NCBI RefSeq assembly: GCF_038443705.2
Contig: NZ_CP151767.2
Coordinates: 2,533,501 to 2,597,500, forward strand
Length of the DNA: 64,000 bases
Reading direction: 5' to 3'
DNA from: Yoonia sp. SS1-5
GTDB lineage: Bacteria; Pseudomonadota; Alphaproteobacteria; Rhodobacterales; Rhodobacteraceae
Position 1 is the stretch's first letter. Every line of letters starts with the position of its first letter. The notes below the pieces were generated by a model, which was not told the origin of the DNA, did not search any database, and saw nothing but the letters and a program-made list of their open reading frames with translations. The translations under genes and the position numbers were made by a program. Below are positions 8,023-16,316 of the stretch, piece by piece.

Positions 8023-10074
8023 ATGTTTTCCCAGTCCAATCGTCAGGGTCGGCTTTCGACGGTACTTGGCGAGGACGTATTGGTCCTACTGCGGATGGAC
8101 GGGACTGAAGAGCTCTCGGGTGATTTCGTATGGCAGGTGGAAGCGTTGTCGACACAGGCCGGACTCGATCTTCACGCGCTTCTGGGCACACATGTCACGG
8201 TTGAGATTGACCATGCCGATGGCATCCGTGCCTTTGACGGCATCGTCTGCGAGGCCTCTGCTGGTGGGGCAACCGAGAACGGGCTGCGCTATGACCTGAC
8301 ACTGCGCCCTTGGCTGCATGTGGCGGGGCTGCGGCGCAACATGCGGATCTTCCACAACAAAACCGTGATCCAGATCGTCGAAGAGGTGCTGAGCGCCTAT
8401 GCAGGCCTCGGGCAGCCGCACCTAGAGATACAGGTCACAGATAATTACCCGGTCTTGGAATATACCGTCCAATATGGCGAGAGCGACGCGGACTTTGTCC
8501 GCCGCCAGCTAGAGCGCCACGGGATCAGCTGGTCTTGGCGGCATGAGGTCGGGTCGCATACGCTCTTGCTGACAGACCTGGAAGGCAGCCTGCCGGAGGT
8601 GCCTGGCAGCGCGCGGCCCTACTATGGCGTAGACGGATTCCACCAGCATGACGGTGAGCATTTCGACATGTGGTCCCCGGCCGAGCGGATCACGACGGGT
8701 GCGGTCCGTTTGACAGAGTATAACTTCAAGATGCCCAATGCATCGCAGGAAGTCGATCAGATGGGTGATGCGACCCACCCTGCAGGCGACATCGATAGCT
8801 ACGATTGGCCTGGCGATTATCTTGAACAGGGCGAGGGGCGCGGTGTTGTCAACCGCAGGACCGAAGCCGAACGGGGACAGGCCCCGCGGCATGAGGCGAC
8901 AGGCGATGTTGTGAGCCTGGGTGCCGGCTGGCGGGTGACGCTTGCAGGCGACGAAGTGCCCGGGGCGACCGGGCGCATGTTCGTCTGCTTGAAGGCCACG
9001 CACCGCTTTCGCAGCCAGGGCTACGGCTCAGGTGACAGCAGCGCAGAGGAGACCCCCTATGAAGGGTCATATGTCCTGATGCCAGATGACACGCCCTATC
9101 GGCCAGAGCGCCGCACGCCCGTCCCGCGTGTTCAAGGCCCGGAGACAGCGGTGGTCGTAGGCGAGGGCGAGATTGACTGCGACGAATACGGCCGCATCCT
9201 GTGCCGCTTCCACTGGGACCTCGATGGTGCCCACACAATGCGGGTCCGCGTAAGCCAGAACTGGGCCAGCAAAGGCTGGGGCGGCATGGTCATCCCCCGC
9301 ATCGGCATGGAAGTCATCGTCGAACACCTCCGCGGGGATCCCGATAAGCCCATCGTGACGGGATGTGTGTATAACGGGATGAACACGCCGCCATACGAGC
9401 TGCCAGCGCACAAGACGCGGTCGACATTCAAGACTGATACGCACAATGGCGACGGCTTTAACGAACTGCGATTTGAGGACGAGAAGGACAAAGAAGAGAT
9501 TTTCCTGCATGCGCAGAAGGACCACAATACCATGATCCTTCACAACGAGTCCCATCAAATTGGTAATGATCGCTCCAAGCTTGTCGGTAACGATCAAAAA
9601 GAGCGAGTCAACCGGGATAAGCAAATTGATGTCGGTCGCGATCACGTTGAGACGATTGGTCAGGACGAGAAAAAGACTGTGATGCGCAATTCCGAGCGAC
9701 AGATCGACAAGGACAGCTTCGACTATGTCAACAATCACCGCATCGAATACACATATGCCAACCACCAAGAAGAAGTGGGTGCTCATCACTACATGAAGGT
9801 CGAGGGCGAGTCAGAGGTTGCCGTCGGCCAAAAGATTTTCACCCGTTCAAAGATGCAAGTGCTGCACGCCAAAGATAAGTTCATAATAGGCGGCCCAGGC
9901 GGCACCATTGAGATCAACAGCTCAGGCATTGTTATCCGCGCCAACAAGATTGACCTGAAGGGACCGGTCAATGTGACGGCTGGCGCGCCGGATCAGATCG
10001 CGAGCTTAGAAAGCGCCATCAATGAAGGCCTTGATTTAGCCGAAGTCTGCATCAGAAAGCTCACTGATGAATAA
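8023..10074 (+). CDS. vgrG: Type VI secretion spike protein VgrG
   Basis: This protein forms the trimeric spike of the type VI secretion system and carries effectors out of the cell. The N-terminal gp27-like part starts QSNRQGRLSTVLGEDVLVLL. The gp5 OB-fold contains VRVSQNWASKGWGGMVIPRI and GDPDKPIVTGCVYNGMN (about 405-465). After that comes a repetitive segment of short beta strands rich in G-N-D and V-x-x-D-K words (about 510-640), the needle. Length is 683 residues from ATG 8023; an in-frame TTG at 8014 would add three. The tail after the needle is short, so the toxin is not fused to it. The end overlaps the adaptor gene by 8 bases. Confidence 0.93.
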   Translation: MFSQSNRQGRLSTVLGEDVLVLLRMDGTEELSGDFVWQVEALSTQAGLDLHALLGTHVTVEIDHADGIRAFDGIVCEASAGGATENGLRYDLTLRPWLHVAGLRRNMRIFHNKTVIQIVEEVLSAYAGLGQPHLEIQVTDNYPVLEYTVQYGESDADFVRRQLERHGISWSWRHEVGSHTLLLTDLEGSLPEVPGSARPYYGVDGFHQHDGEHFDMWSPAERITTGAVRLTEYNFKMPNASQEVDQMGDATHPAGDIDSYDWPGDYLEQGEGRGVVNRRTEAERGQAPRHEATGDVVSLGAGWRVTLAGDEVPGATGRMFVCLKATHRFRSQGYGSGDSSAEETPYEGSYVLMPDDTPYRPERRTPVPRVQGPETAVVVGEGEIDCDEYGRILCRFHWDLDGAHTMRVRVSQNWASKGWGGMVIPRIGMEVIVEHLRGDPDKPIVTGCVYNGMNTPPYELPAHKTRSTFKTDTHNGDGFNELRFEDEKDKEEIFLHAQKDHNTMILHNESHQIGNDRSKLVGNDQKERVNRDKQIDVGRDHVETIGQDEKKTVMRNSERQIDKDSFDYVNNHRIEYTYANHQEEVGAHHYMKVEGESEVAVGQKIFTRSKMQVLHAKDKFIIGGPGGTIEINSSGIVIRANKIDLKGPVNVTAGAPDQIASLESAINEGLDLAEVCIRKLTDE

Positions 10075-10669
10075 CGAAGCGGGGCAGATCAATTACGCAC
10101 ACCAAACCGGGCAGGTCAAAAAGGTGCGTTTGCCGGACCCTCCGGCACAGTTTCTAGCGGACTTTCTTTTTGGCGCTTTGGAGCCTCGTGATGCGATGAA
10201 AACGGTCGTAGCAGGTAGCGGTCAGACCGAATTGAACGCAACTTTCATCTTGCTTGAGGCTGCGCGCAGACCGGATATCGAAACCGTGCTGCAAGGTTTC
10301 AAGGTGGACTATCTGCCGCTCTACCAGGGCGTGTCTGCGGATGAATATGCTTTACATGCTCCCTATATCGCTCAGGTCAAAGAAGGTAGCCGTGCTGCGG
10401 ACTGGTTGATCGAGGAGAGCTGGGGCCAAGGGTGGGGCGTTTGGCTGCGCAGCGCGCGCTCTTTGGATGAGTTACGCAAGCACTTCCGCAAGTTCACCCA
10501 GCTTTATAATCCGACTGAAGACCGGTGGTTTCTGTTCCGCTTTTACGCCCCCGAAACGATGCGCCGGATTGTCCCTGCTTTGCCGCCGCGGGATTTCGCC
10601 GCGTTTACCCAAGATATTGCCGCTTATATCACTCCCGATCCATCCGGCGAAGCTGCGTTGGTGATCTGA
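10067..10669 (+). CDS. DUF4123 adaptor/chaperone (Tap/TEC type) for a type VI effector
   Basis: This 200-residue protein has the DUF4123 pattern: LYQG (about 86), then AP-Y, a WLIEESWGQGWGVWLRSA block (about 112-130), LRKHFRKF, and FRFYAPETMR near 160. Proteins of this family load a specific effector onto the VgrG tip and are encoded between vgrG and the effector, as here. The start lies inside the vgrG stop region and the stop TGA shares an A with the next ATG. The partner is expected to be one of the four proteins that follow. Confidence 0.85.
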   Translation: MNNEAGQINYAHQTGQVKKVRLPDPPAQFLADFLFGALEPRDAMKTVVAGSGQTELNATFILLEAARRPDIETVLQGFKVDYLPLYQGVSADEYALHAPYIAQVKEGSRAADWLIEESWGQGWGVWLRSARSLDELRKHFRKFTQLYNPTEDRWFLFRFYAPETMRRIVPALPPRDFAAFTQDIAAYITPDPSGEAALVI

Positions 10670-11397
10670 TGCAGCTGTCACCTGAGGTCATGCAAAGCTT
10701 CAACGCGGGACGGTTTGAGGATTTCCTGGAAGACGGGGCCTCACAGCTTCAGCGCTTCTTTCCACGCCGCTTTGAAGTTTTTGCGGACCCCGACGCAGCG
10801 CATGATGCAGCTCGCAACGTTGTCGGGCTGAGTTATGAAGCCGCGTGTAATATTGGGCGGCGTAGTGGATTGCTTGCAATGCGGATCGCATTTCTGCGGG
10901 CTGCTTTTGGAATTGGGATTCTCGACGACCCGCGCCATTCGAGGGCGAGGCGGCTTGTGCAGGATCAGATCACGGCTGCCGCGATTAAGCCTAACACATC
11001 AATCGGCACCTATTTGGCCGAGACAAAGACCTTTTGGGATGCACCACCATTTAAACGCCAGAAGGAAGGGTTGCCGCAGCTGCTGGATGCAATGGACAAC
11101 CGAGACCAAGACTGGAGAGTGGTCCTTGAACATCTCGAACACGCCCACGCAAACGAGGGAACCAAAGTTACCCGAAATAAGCTTGAGGCATTCCTGAATG
11201 CCGCATTTTCGAATGTGACGATGCTAGGCATGACCAGCCTACGAACCATCCAATTGCATACGCTTGTGGCCGATGGCCTTGGTTTGCATTTCTTTGATGA
11301 CCCGCTGCTGCCAGATTGGGGAGCGCTTTACCGCGGCGGCGATGAAACGGCTGTCGCCGATGCGCTGCGTTCGGCCTTGAGGGAAGGGCAGGACTGA
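10669..11397 (+). CDS. Unknown protein of the type VI cassette
   Basis: The start is ATG 10669, overlapping the previous TGA, giving 242 residues; a longer reading from 10525 would run deep into the adaptor gene. The sequence looks mostly helical, with a weakly hydrophobic stretch LAMRIAFLRAAFGIGIL (about 65-81) and no signal peptide. I recognise no domain. Its place between the adaptor and the hydrophobic-hairpin protein suggests a structural or loading role for the effector. Confidence 0.6.
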   Translation: MQLSPEVMQSFNAGRFEDFLEDGASQLQRFFPRRFEVFADPDAAHDAARNVVGLSYEAACNIGRRSGLLAMRIAFLRAAFGIGILDDPRHSRARRLVQDQITAAAIKPNTSIGTYLAETKTFWDAPPFKRQKEGLPQLLDAMDNRDQDWRVVLEHLEHAHANEGTKVTRNKLEAFLNAAFSNVTMLGMTSLRTIQLHTLVADGLGLHFFDDPLLPDWGALYRGGDETAVADALRSALREGQD

Positions 11398-12374
11398 TGG
11401 AGCCGATGGAGCCAGTTAACGTTGCTGACGCGGATCCGGGCGGCGATTGCCCGACAGGGACCTGCGGAACCGATACCTACGCAGCCTACGATCCGATGGA
11501 CAGCTATGGTCCTATGGATGAGGCGCTTGGACTACCGCGCCCTGGAGAAGCGCTGTCCGTAGAAGAGATCATCGCGCTTAACGGCAATAGCTTCACCAAA
11601 TTTTGGATCCGTTTCATGGACGCTTTTGAGCAGGTCCACGGGCGCGAGGAGCGGATCAAAACGGCCGCCCTTTTCCACCCAGGCGAAGGGCGCGACGGCC
11701 ATTATGAAATGGACTTCAATCCGATTGGCACGCCCTATGCGGCATCTTACGGTTGGACCGATCATGTCTCGAGCGATCCGTATTTCTTCGAAAGCTACGA
11801 ACCGGCGATTTTCTATACCAGCCTTGGCAACATTTTTCGTTCGGTGGACCGGATTGGGTTTTCACCAAGCATCGATCCCAACTCGCTGAGCGACGCGGAA
11901 CTCCAGCAGCTCGCCCGGCGCCTGAAGCAAGCGATTGAGATCGAGCAAGATTTCGCCCGATGGGCAGGATATGCGTTCCACGCGGCGATGATCGCTGTCA
12001 CCGTGCTGGCGCTGGTTACAGGTGTTGGTGCCGTCATCGCTGCAGGCTCCATCGCACTGCGCGCCGCTGCCATCGTTGTGCTGGCCATTGAACTGTCAGA
12101 CGCGGTGGCGCTTGGGACCGGCTATATCGGCGTGAACGAGGGCCAAGGCGTCAACCCGCTTGAGGATGCAGCAGCCTTTTTGGGTGGTGCGCTGGGTGAC
12201 GAAGACGGCGAGAAGGCGGCGCGAACGGCCTATCAGATGATCAATATCGGCGTTGGATTGAAGGGCCGCTGGCGCGCTTTAGCGATCATTCCTGCGGGCC
12301 TGAACTACGGCGACCCTGGCGCGATCCTACAACCAGCGGATGCCGAGACAGTCGAAGAATACCGGGGTTACTAA
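11397..12374 (+). CDS. Effector-like protein with a hydrophobic hairpin (pre-toxin part)
   Basis: This 325-residue protein overlaps the previous stop by one base. The first 45 residues are low-complexity with repeated PMD/PME words and two Cys in CPTGTCGTD. Around residues 196-245 lie two hydrophobic segments (AAMIAVTVLALVTGVGAVIAA and AAAIVVLAIELSDAVALGTG), like the membrane hairpins near the N-terminus or middle of many type VI and polymorphic toxins. It ends one base before the nuclease ATG but in a different frame, as if a longer toxin had been split into two chains. It may help the nuclease cross the recipient membrane. Confidence 0.6.
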   Translation: MEPMEPVNVADADPGGDCPTGTCGTDTYAAYDPMDSYGPMDEALGLPRPGEALSVEEIIALNGNSFTKFWIRFMDAFEQVHGREERIKTAALFHPGEGRDGHYEMDFNPIGTPYAASYGWTDHVSSDPYFFESYEPAIFYTSLGNIFRSVDRIGFSPSIDPNSLSDAELQQLARRLKQAIEIEQDFARWAGYAFHAAMIAVTVLALVTGVGAVIAAGSIALRAAAIVVLAIELSDAVALGTGYIGVNEGQGVNPLEDAAAFLGGALGDEDGEKAARTAYQMINIGVGLKGRWRALAIIPAGLNYGDPGAILQPADAETVEEYRGY

Positions 12375-12375
12375 T

Positions 12376-13131
12376 ATGGGTCGGTTCGATAAACTGCGCG
12401 GCGGCACCCTGGTGAACTTGGTCGGCGAATTGTCACGCCGCGGATTTACGTTCCAATTCCAGAAATATCCGAACCTGCGGAACAAATGGAAGCTAACATT
12501 TACATGTCCCGCCGGAGCAAAGGCCAACTTTTCGTCAACGGTTGGCAGCAATGAAGAGATGGTGAAAATAGCCGACGCCTTGCGCATGGGCGGGGGTACG
12601 TTCCTGTTTAACCTGTCCCAAGCCGTCGGGCGCTTTGGCGAGGCCGCTGCATTGCGCGCCTTCCGCAATGGACAGATTGACCATGTTTTCCGAGTAGGCA
12701 GCGGGACATTTAACATGCGCAACATGCGTCTTGGAGAGACGTTGCAGTTGCAGAACCGGTCCGGCCATGGGCTGGACTTGATCACGAAGATCGTGGAACC
12801 TCGACCGCCTGCCCCAAGATGGGTGGCCATCGAGGTCAAGACGCGCATGGGAAACGATGTGCCGTTCCCAAGCCTAAGCAACAAACAGCAAGATGCCGAC
12901 TATCTTATTGATCGTGCAGATGCTGCCGTTAGAGGGATTGCGCGTGCGCGCACAGCCGTCCAAGAGGGCGCGACCGCAGGACGGTCGTGGGAGGACATGA
13001 TCCCGCATCGGCGAACCATTGCGGAATTCGAAGCGCATGCACGGTCTGGCTCCGTCACCAAAATCCACGCTAAAGTGGAAGTAGATCGGCAAGGCAATCA
13101 AGTTGGCGAAATGATTATGGAAGACTGGTAA
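12376..13131 (+). CDS. Putative PD-(D/E)XK nuclease toxin
   Basis: A 251-residue protein carries a restriction-endonuclease-like signature in the right order. E89 in GRFGEAAALRAF is followed by D134 in GHGLDLI, then E153-x-K155 in WVAIEVKTR, and a Gln-rich helix start NKQQDADYL. This E / D / ExK layout is the PD-(D/E)XK fold used by DNase effectors such as the PoNe group. Lys and Arg are frequent, as expected for nucleic acid binding. It starts two bases after the stop of the hairpin protein, and its stop shares an A with the ATG of the next gene, the place of an immunity gene. Function is inferred from motif and context. Confidence 0.65.
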   Translation: MGRFDKLRGGTLVNLVGELSRRGFTFQFQKYPNLRNKWKLTFTCPAGAKANFSSTVGSNEEMVKIADALRMGGGTFLFNLSQAVGRFGEAAALRAFRNGQIDHVFRVGSGTFNMRNMRLGETLQLQNRSGHGLDLITKIVEPRPPAPRWVAIEVKTRMGNDVPFPSLSNKQQDADYLIDRADAAVRGIARARTAVQEGATAGRSWEDMIPHRRTIAEFEAHARSGSVTKIHAKVEVDRQGNQVGEMIMEDW

Positions 13132-14075
13132 TGGGAGAATACGGTGAGACGCAGATAGTTGCGGGTCTGGCATTGTACCGCAGTGATCCATTTACAAGCA
13201 TAAATTTTGAGGATGCGCTAGAGGATACGCATTACTTCATGGACGGGAACGGCGACATGTCGCCGCTAGAAGGCGCACTCCAGATGAAGGGGCTCATCGT
13301 CCCGTTCCTAGGCCATTTTGGGTACTGGGTCGCAACGGCTGGTCAGGTCAAAACGGCAGAACTCGACGTAGCACAACGCGCGGCTTTCTTTGAAAAAGCA
13401 GTGACCCACACGCTATTTCAGTCAAATCCATCCCACGTGACCCCATCTCTGCCGCAATACGGCGAAACCCTCTTGCAGTTGATCGCAACGGGCCGTGCTG
13501 ACCTTTTGGCGGCAACAGAGCAGATCGCTCTCTCTGTCCTCAAATCAGGCCGATACGCCCCGCCAGAGGGGACGACCGGCTATTTTTCCCAACCGTCCAA
13601 GGTCGGCGTATTTGCGCTTGAAATGCTCGCTCAGCAACGTGACGAGACGGTCGATTGGGAAAGCTTCCACGTGCCCCCTGACCGGTTCTGGCTGGACGCG
13701 GCGCGTCTCGGCCTGAACGATCCAGACCCGCAAAAAGGTGCAGAATGGGCAAGAGAGCTTTGCGCCGCGCATATGCGGACTCTTGCAACGGACGTAGAGA
13801 ACGGGTCGATGGATGCGTCCACGGGACATGAGATCCGAGAAGAGGCGCATTTCCTCTGGCCGATCACAACGATTGCCTTCCTGCGGATGCGCGCCAGCCT
13901 CGGGCACCAGACGGGCCCGGTGGATCATCCGCTGATGCGCACAAGTTTTCAGGTACTGCATGACTGGCAGGTGCCTGCAGGCAGCTGGCCTGGCGCGCCG
14001 TGGTGGACGGATATCCTGGACCGCACTGCCGCAATCGCGCCCGCACTTACCCCCCAGATCGCGCTCGTCCGATGA
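13131..14075 (+). CDS. Candidate cytosolic immunity protein
   Basis: This 314-residue soluble protein has no signal peptide, is rich in acidic residues and aromatic helices (for example DRFWLDAARLGLNDPDPQ), and I recognise no enzyme motif. It begins inside the stop of the nuclease gene, the position where cognate immunity genes sit. An immunity protein to a DNase must act in the cytosol, which fits. The idea that it resembles immunity proteins of the PoNi type comes from context, not from a motif I can see. Confidence 0.5.
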   Translation: MGEYGETQIVAGLALYRSDPFTSINFEDALEDTHYFMDGNGDMSPLEGALQMKGLIVPFLGHFGYWVATAGQVKTAELDVAQRAAFFEKAVTHTLFQSNPSHVTPSLPQYGETLLQLIATGRADLLAATEQIALSVLKSGRYAPPEGTTGYFSQPSKVGVFALEMLAQQRDETVDWESFHVPPDRFWLDAARLGLNDPDPQKGAEWARELCAAHMRTLATDVENGSMDASTGHEIREEAHFLWPITTIAFLRMRASLGHQTGPVDHPLMRTSFQVLHDWQVPAGSWPGAPWWTDILDRTAAIAPALTPQIALVR

Positions 14076-14794
14076 TCCGCACCGCATTCATTCTCGCCGC
14101 CATCGTCGCCATGCCAGCGGTCGCCGATCCAATCCGCGGTCTTTATATTGCCAAGGAGATGGGCACAGCCTTTTCGATTACCACGAACGGACTGGTGTAC
14201 TTCCAGATCGACGGTCCACAACTCGGCGCGACACGCAGTCGGCAGGTCGAAACCGAGGACGGAACACGGATTGATCTGTTTCGACCAGGCGCAGACGGTC
14301 CGGTTCGCACATCGATGGTGCTACGCCCGGAAGAGGGACGCCGCTTGGTCGTATCGGAGGGCGCGGCCGGCTTTTTTCTGCAAGCGGGAACCGTTCTGGA
14401 ACCTGTCGCCGGTTTGCAGGAGCGATGCCTCGCGTCGATCACGACGAAAGACGCATACTCCGGCGAGTACTTCGGACTGCGATCAGGTCAGATACAGTTC
14501 ATCCTGTCACCGACCGAGTTCACGTTTCAATATGGCGGGGGGCAGGATGCGTTTGGCAACGACGTGCCGCTAGAACGCGACGTCATCCCGATCACAACCA
14601 CCATGCTGGAGCCTGATCGCATGTTGATCGAGCATCCTGACGGAGACATGGTCGCCGATCATCTCGGCCTCGGCATATCATTCGTTGCCGAATTTGGATC
14701 GCGCGGAGAGTTCATGATCGAACTCTATCCGTTGGAAACGCGGTCTGAATGTGTGGCGCAGGCCCGCGATCTTGCGGAAAGCGCTATGCAATGA
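14072..14794 (+). CDS. Exported protein of unknown function in the type VI cassette
   Basis: The start is ATG 14072, overlapping the previous gene by 4 bases. The 240-residue product begins MIRTAFILAAIVAMPAVADP, a good signal peptide with cleavage after AVA. The mature part looks beta-rich, with two Cys (RCLASI and SECVAQ) that could pair. A periplasmic protein next to a type VI toxin is often a second immunity factor or a scaffold. No family recognised. Confidence 0.6.
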   Translation: MIRTAFILAAIVAMPAVADPIRGLYIAKEMGTAFSITTNGLVYFQIDGPQLGATRSRQVETEDGTRIDLFRPGADGPVRTSMVLRPEEGRRLVVSEGAAGFFLQAGTVLEPVAGLQERCLASITTKDAYSGEYFGLRSGQIQFILSPTEFTFQYGGGQDAFGNDVPLERDVIPITTTMLEPDRMLIEHPDGDMVADHLGLGISFVAEFGSRGEFMIELYPLETRSECVAQARDLAESAMQ

Positions 14795-15045
14795 AGCCTC
14801 TCGCGCGCATCGGTGACACCCATGTGTGTCCGATCCATGGGCCCAATTCCATCGTCTCGGGCAAAGCGGAGGCGAAGGCTGGCACCCGGCCGATAGCCGT
14901 GGTGGGAGACAAGACGGCCTGCGGGGCGGTCATCACGACCGGGACTCCGCTCTTCAAGGTAAAAGGTAAGAATGCTGCTCATATCGGTTCAGCGACAAGC
15001 CATGGTGGAACGATCACCACTGGGGTACCAATTTTGAAGGTCTAG
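14791..15045 (+). CDS. PAAR-domain spike tip protein
   Basis: This 84-residue protein starts MKPLARIGDTHVCPIHGPN and has the repeated PAAR beta pattern (IAVVGDKTACGAVITTG, AAHIGSATSHGGTITTG). His and Cys residues sit where the Zn site at the cone apex is expected. PAAR proteins cap the VgrG trimer. The ATG overlaps the previous stop, closing an operon in which VgrG, adaptor, effector parts and tip are all made together. No toxin domain is fused to it. Confidence 0.9.
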   Translation: MKPLARIGDTHVCPIHGPNSIVSGKAEAKAGTRPIAVVGDKTACGAVITTGTPLFKVKGKNAAHIGSATSHGGTITTGVPILKV

Positions 15046-15059
15046 GTGCTAGATCCCAC

Positions 15060-15366
15060 GGTTTGATAGTGTGATATTTTCACATGCCTATCAGAAGCTT
15101 CTGCGTCAGCATGTGTTCCAGATGTCGATTGGCGGCAAGGGAAATTGCCACAATAAAGCTGCCGTCGAAACCTTCTTCAAAACGATCGAGGCAGAGCTGA
15201 TCTGGCGCAAATCGTGGCAGACGCGCAGGGACGCGGAACTGGCCATCTTCCAATACATCAGCGGCTTCTACGATCCGCGTCGACGGTACTCAGCATTGGA
15301 TTGGCAAAGCCCAGTCGCTTTCGAGCGAAAGGTGGCTTAAACGAGCATTAAAACGGGACAGGTCCA
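15060..15366 (+). mobile_element. IS3-family remnant (right end)
   Basis: Only the 3' part of an IS3-type element remains. Its right end can be placed at 15366, because ...CGGGACAGGTCCA ends there and reads TGGACCTGTCCCG when reversed, a TG-starting terminal repeat. The left part was lost; the junction lies near 15060, just after the PAAR gene. On the other side of the end the DNA is the body of a methyltransferase gene fragment, so the element had inserted into that gene. Confidence 0.7.
15071..15340 (+). pseudogene. IS3-family transposase OrfB, C-terminal fragment
   Basis: The 89 residues match the end of IS3-type integrase cores: GKGNCHNKAAVETFFKTIEAEL holds the last catalytic Glu, and YISGFYDPRRRYSALDWQSP and VAFERKVA are the usual ending. 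The first two catalytic Asp residues and the N-terminal half are gone, so this is a dead fragment. Confidence 0.8.
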
Positions 15367-15628
15367 CTTTGACTTTGGTCGTCGCCAGGCTCGATTTGAG
15401 CGTGGCCAGCGTTTTCGTGACAGCGCCCGCCGCGCAGGACTTCAGGTGGATGTTGTCCGTTTGCAGAACACCTTCCACGTCGGATTTGTTCGACGTGCCG
15501 GAGCGAAGGCGTCTGAGCGTTGTCTCCTTGTTGCCGAAGGCGAGCAGAAAAGCATAAGGAAATTCAACAGAATCAAACGCTTGCTCCGCCAATGCAGAGA
15601 TGGCTCCTTCGATTTCAACAGCGTTCAT
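15367..15628 (-). pseudogene. N-terminal fragment of a DNA methyltransferase (restriction-type)
   Basis: From ATG 15628 the reading MNAVEIEGAISALAEQAFDS, then EFPYAFLLAFGNKETTLRRL and SNKSDVEGVLQTDNIH, matches the start of a family of large class I SAM-dependent DNA methyltransferases of the type IIG/MmeI-like kind. The gene is cut at 15366 by the IS3 remnant, leaving about 87 codons without any catalytic motif. It begins inside the end of the small membrane protein gene, so it was part of a three-gene operon starting with the XRE regulator at 16287. Confidence 0.65.
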
Positions 15629-15893
15629 ATGGAGAGTTCTTTCGGCGTTTCTGCTCAGCCCAGTGAATGTCGGCATAACGAACGATATCGAGCAGTCCGA
15701 GCGTACTGTTGAAGATCAGAGCTGCAAATATGAGCGCTATGACCGCCGAAATCATCCTAAGGCGCTTAATGCCGAAGCCAAATTCGCCAGCGATTAAAAT
15801 AGTGTAGGTCGCTGCGGTGATAACCAAGAAGCCTATGAGCCAGGGTAGAGCGCGTGCTATTGCGCGACGTTCGATTGTGAGAGGTTGGTTCAT
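15615..15893 (-). CDS. Small membrane protein
   Basis: A 92-residue protein with two or three membrane segments (ALPWLIGFLVITAATYTILIA, then MISAVIALIFAALIFNSTLG) and a basic N-terminus. It starts 8 bases after the XRE gene stop and overlaps the methyltransferase fragment by 14 bases. Membrane proteins in restriction or defence operons are known, but no specific function can be given. Confidence 0.6.
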   Translation of the reverse strand: MNQPLTIERRAIARALPWLIGFLVITAATYTILIAGEFGFGIKRLRMISAVIALIFAALIFNSTLGLLDIVRYADIHWAEQKRRKNSPYERC

Positions 15894-15900
15894 CTTTCAC

Positions 15901-16287
15901 CTATATGACAGTTTCAAGATACTCGTGCATTTCGGCTTCCGAGTAGGCTCTATTGCGTAAGCGTTCCTTCAATAGGTAGCTGGTCACGGTCGCGGTTTTT
16001 TCTGGAGACAGCTGAACATTATTCTTTAATTCAAATGACTTGATGGCACTGGCTACGTTCGCGGCAACGTCTGTAGGGTTTTCTATGCGCGAGGTGCCTA
16101 TGCCAAGCGCCAACCAAACGAGGTCAACTTCAAACTTCTCATGGACACTCAAGACGACACTCAGCGGGATTTCCCGGAGTGCCAATTCGTATTTCGTTAA
16201 GGCCCGCTTGGACACGCCAAGGGCCTTGGCGAACTCTGCTTGAGTTAACTTGGCATTTCTTCGAACTGCTTGAAGGCGTTCGGACAA
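15901..16287 (-). CDS. XRE-family regulator
   Basis: A 128-residue protein has a clear Cro/C1 domain at the N-terminus (LQAVRRNAKLTQAEFAKALG, then KRALTKYELALREIP) and a helical C-terminal half. The apparent start is TTG 16287, only 12 bases from the end of the IS3 element at 16299, so the native promoter was displaced. It heads the operon with the membrane protein and the broken methyltransferase, as a controller protein of a restriction system would. Confidence 0.6.
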   Translation of the reverse strand: MSERLQAVRRNAKLTQAEFAKALGVSKRALTKYELALREIPLSVVLSVHEKFEVDLVWLALGIGTSRIENPTDVAANVASAIKSFELKNNVQLSPEKTATVTSYLLKERLRNRAYSEAEMHEYLETVI

Positions 16288-16316
16288 GATTGTCTCAGTG
16301 AGATGCCCCTAGTTTC

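Noticed and set aside
10525..10668. Longer start for the unknown type VI cassette protein
   Set aside because: The added 48 residues lie inside the adaptor gene and are Arg/Cys-rich without similarity; ATG 10669 overlaps the adaptor stop like the other junctions.
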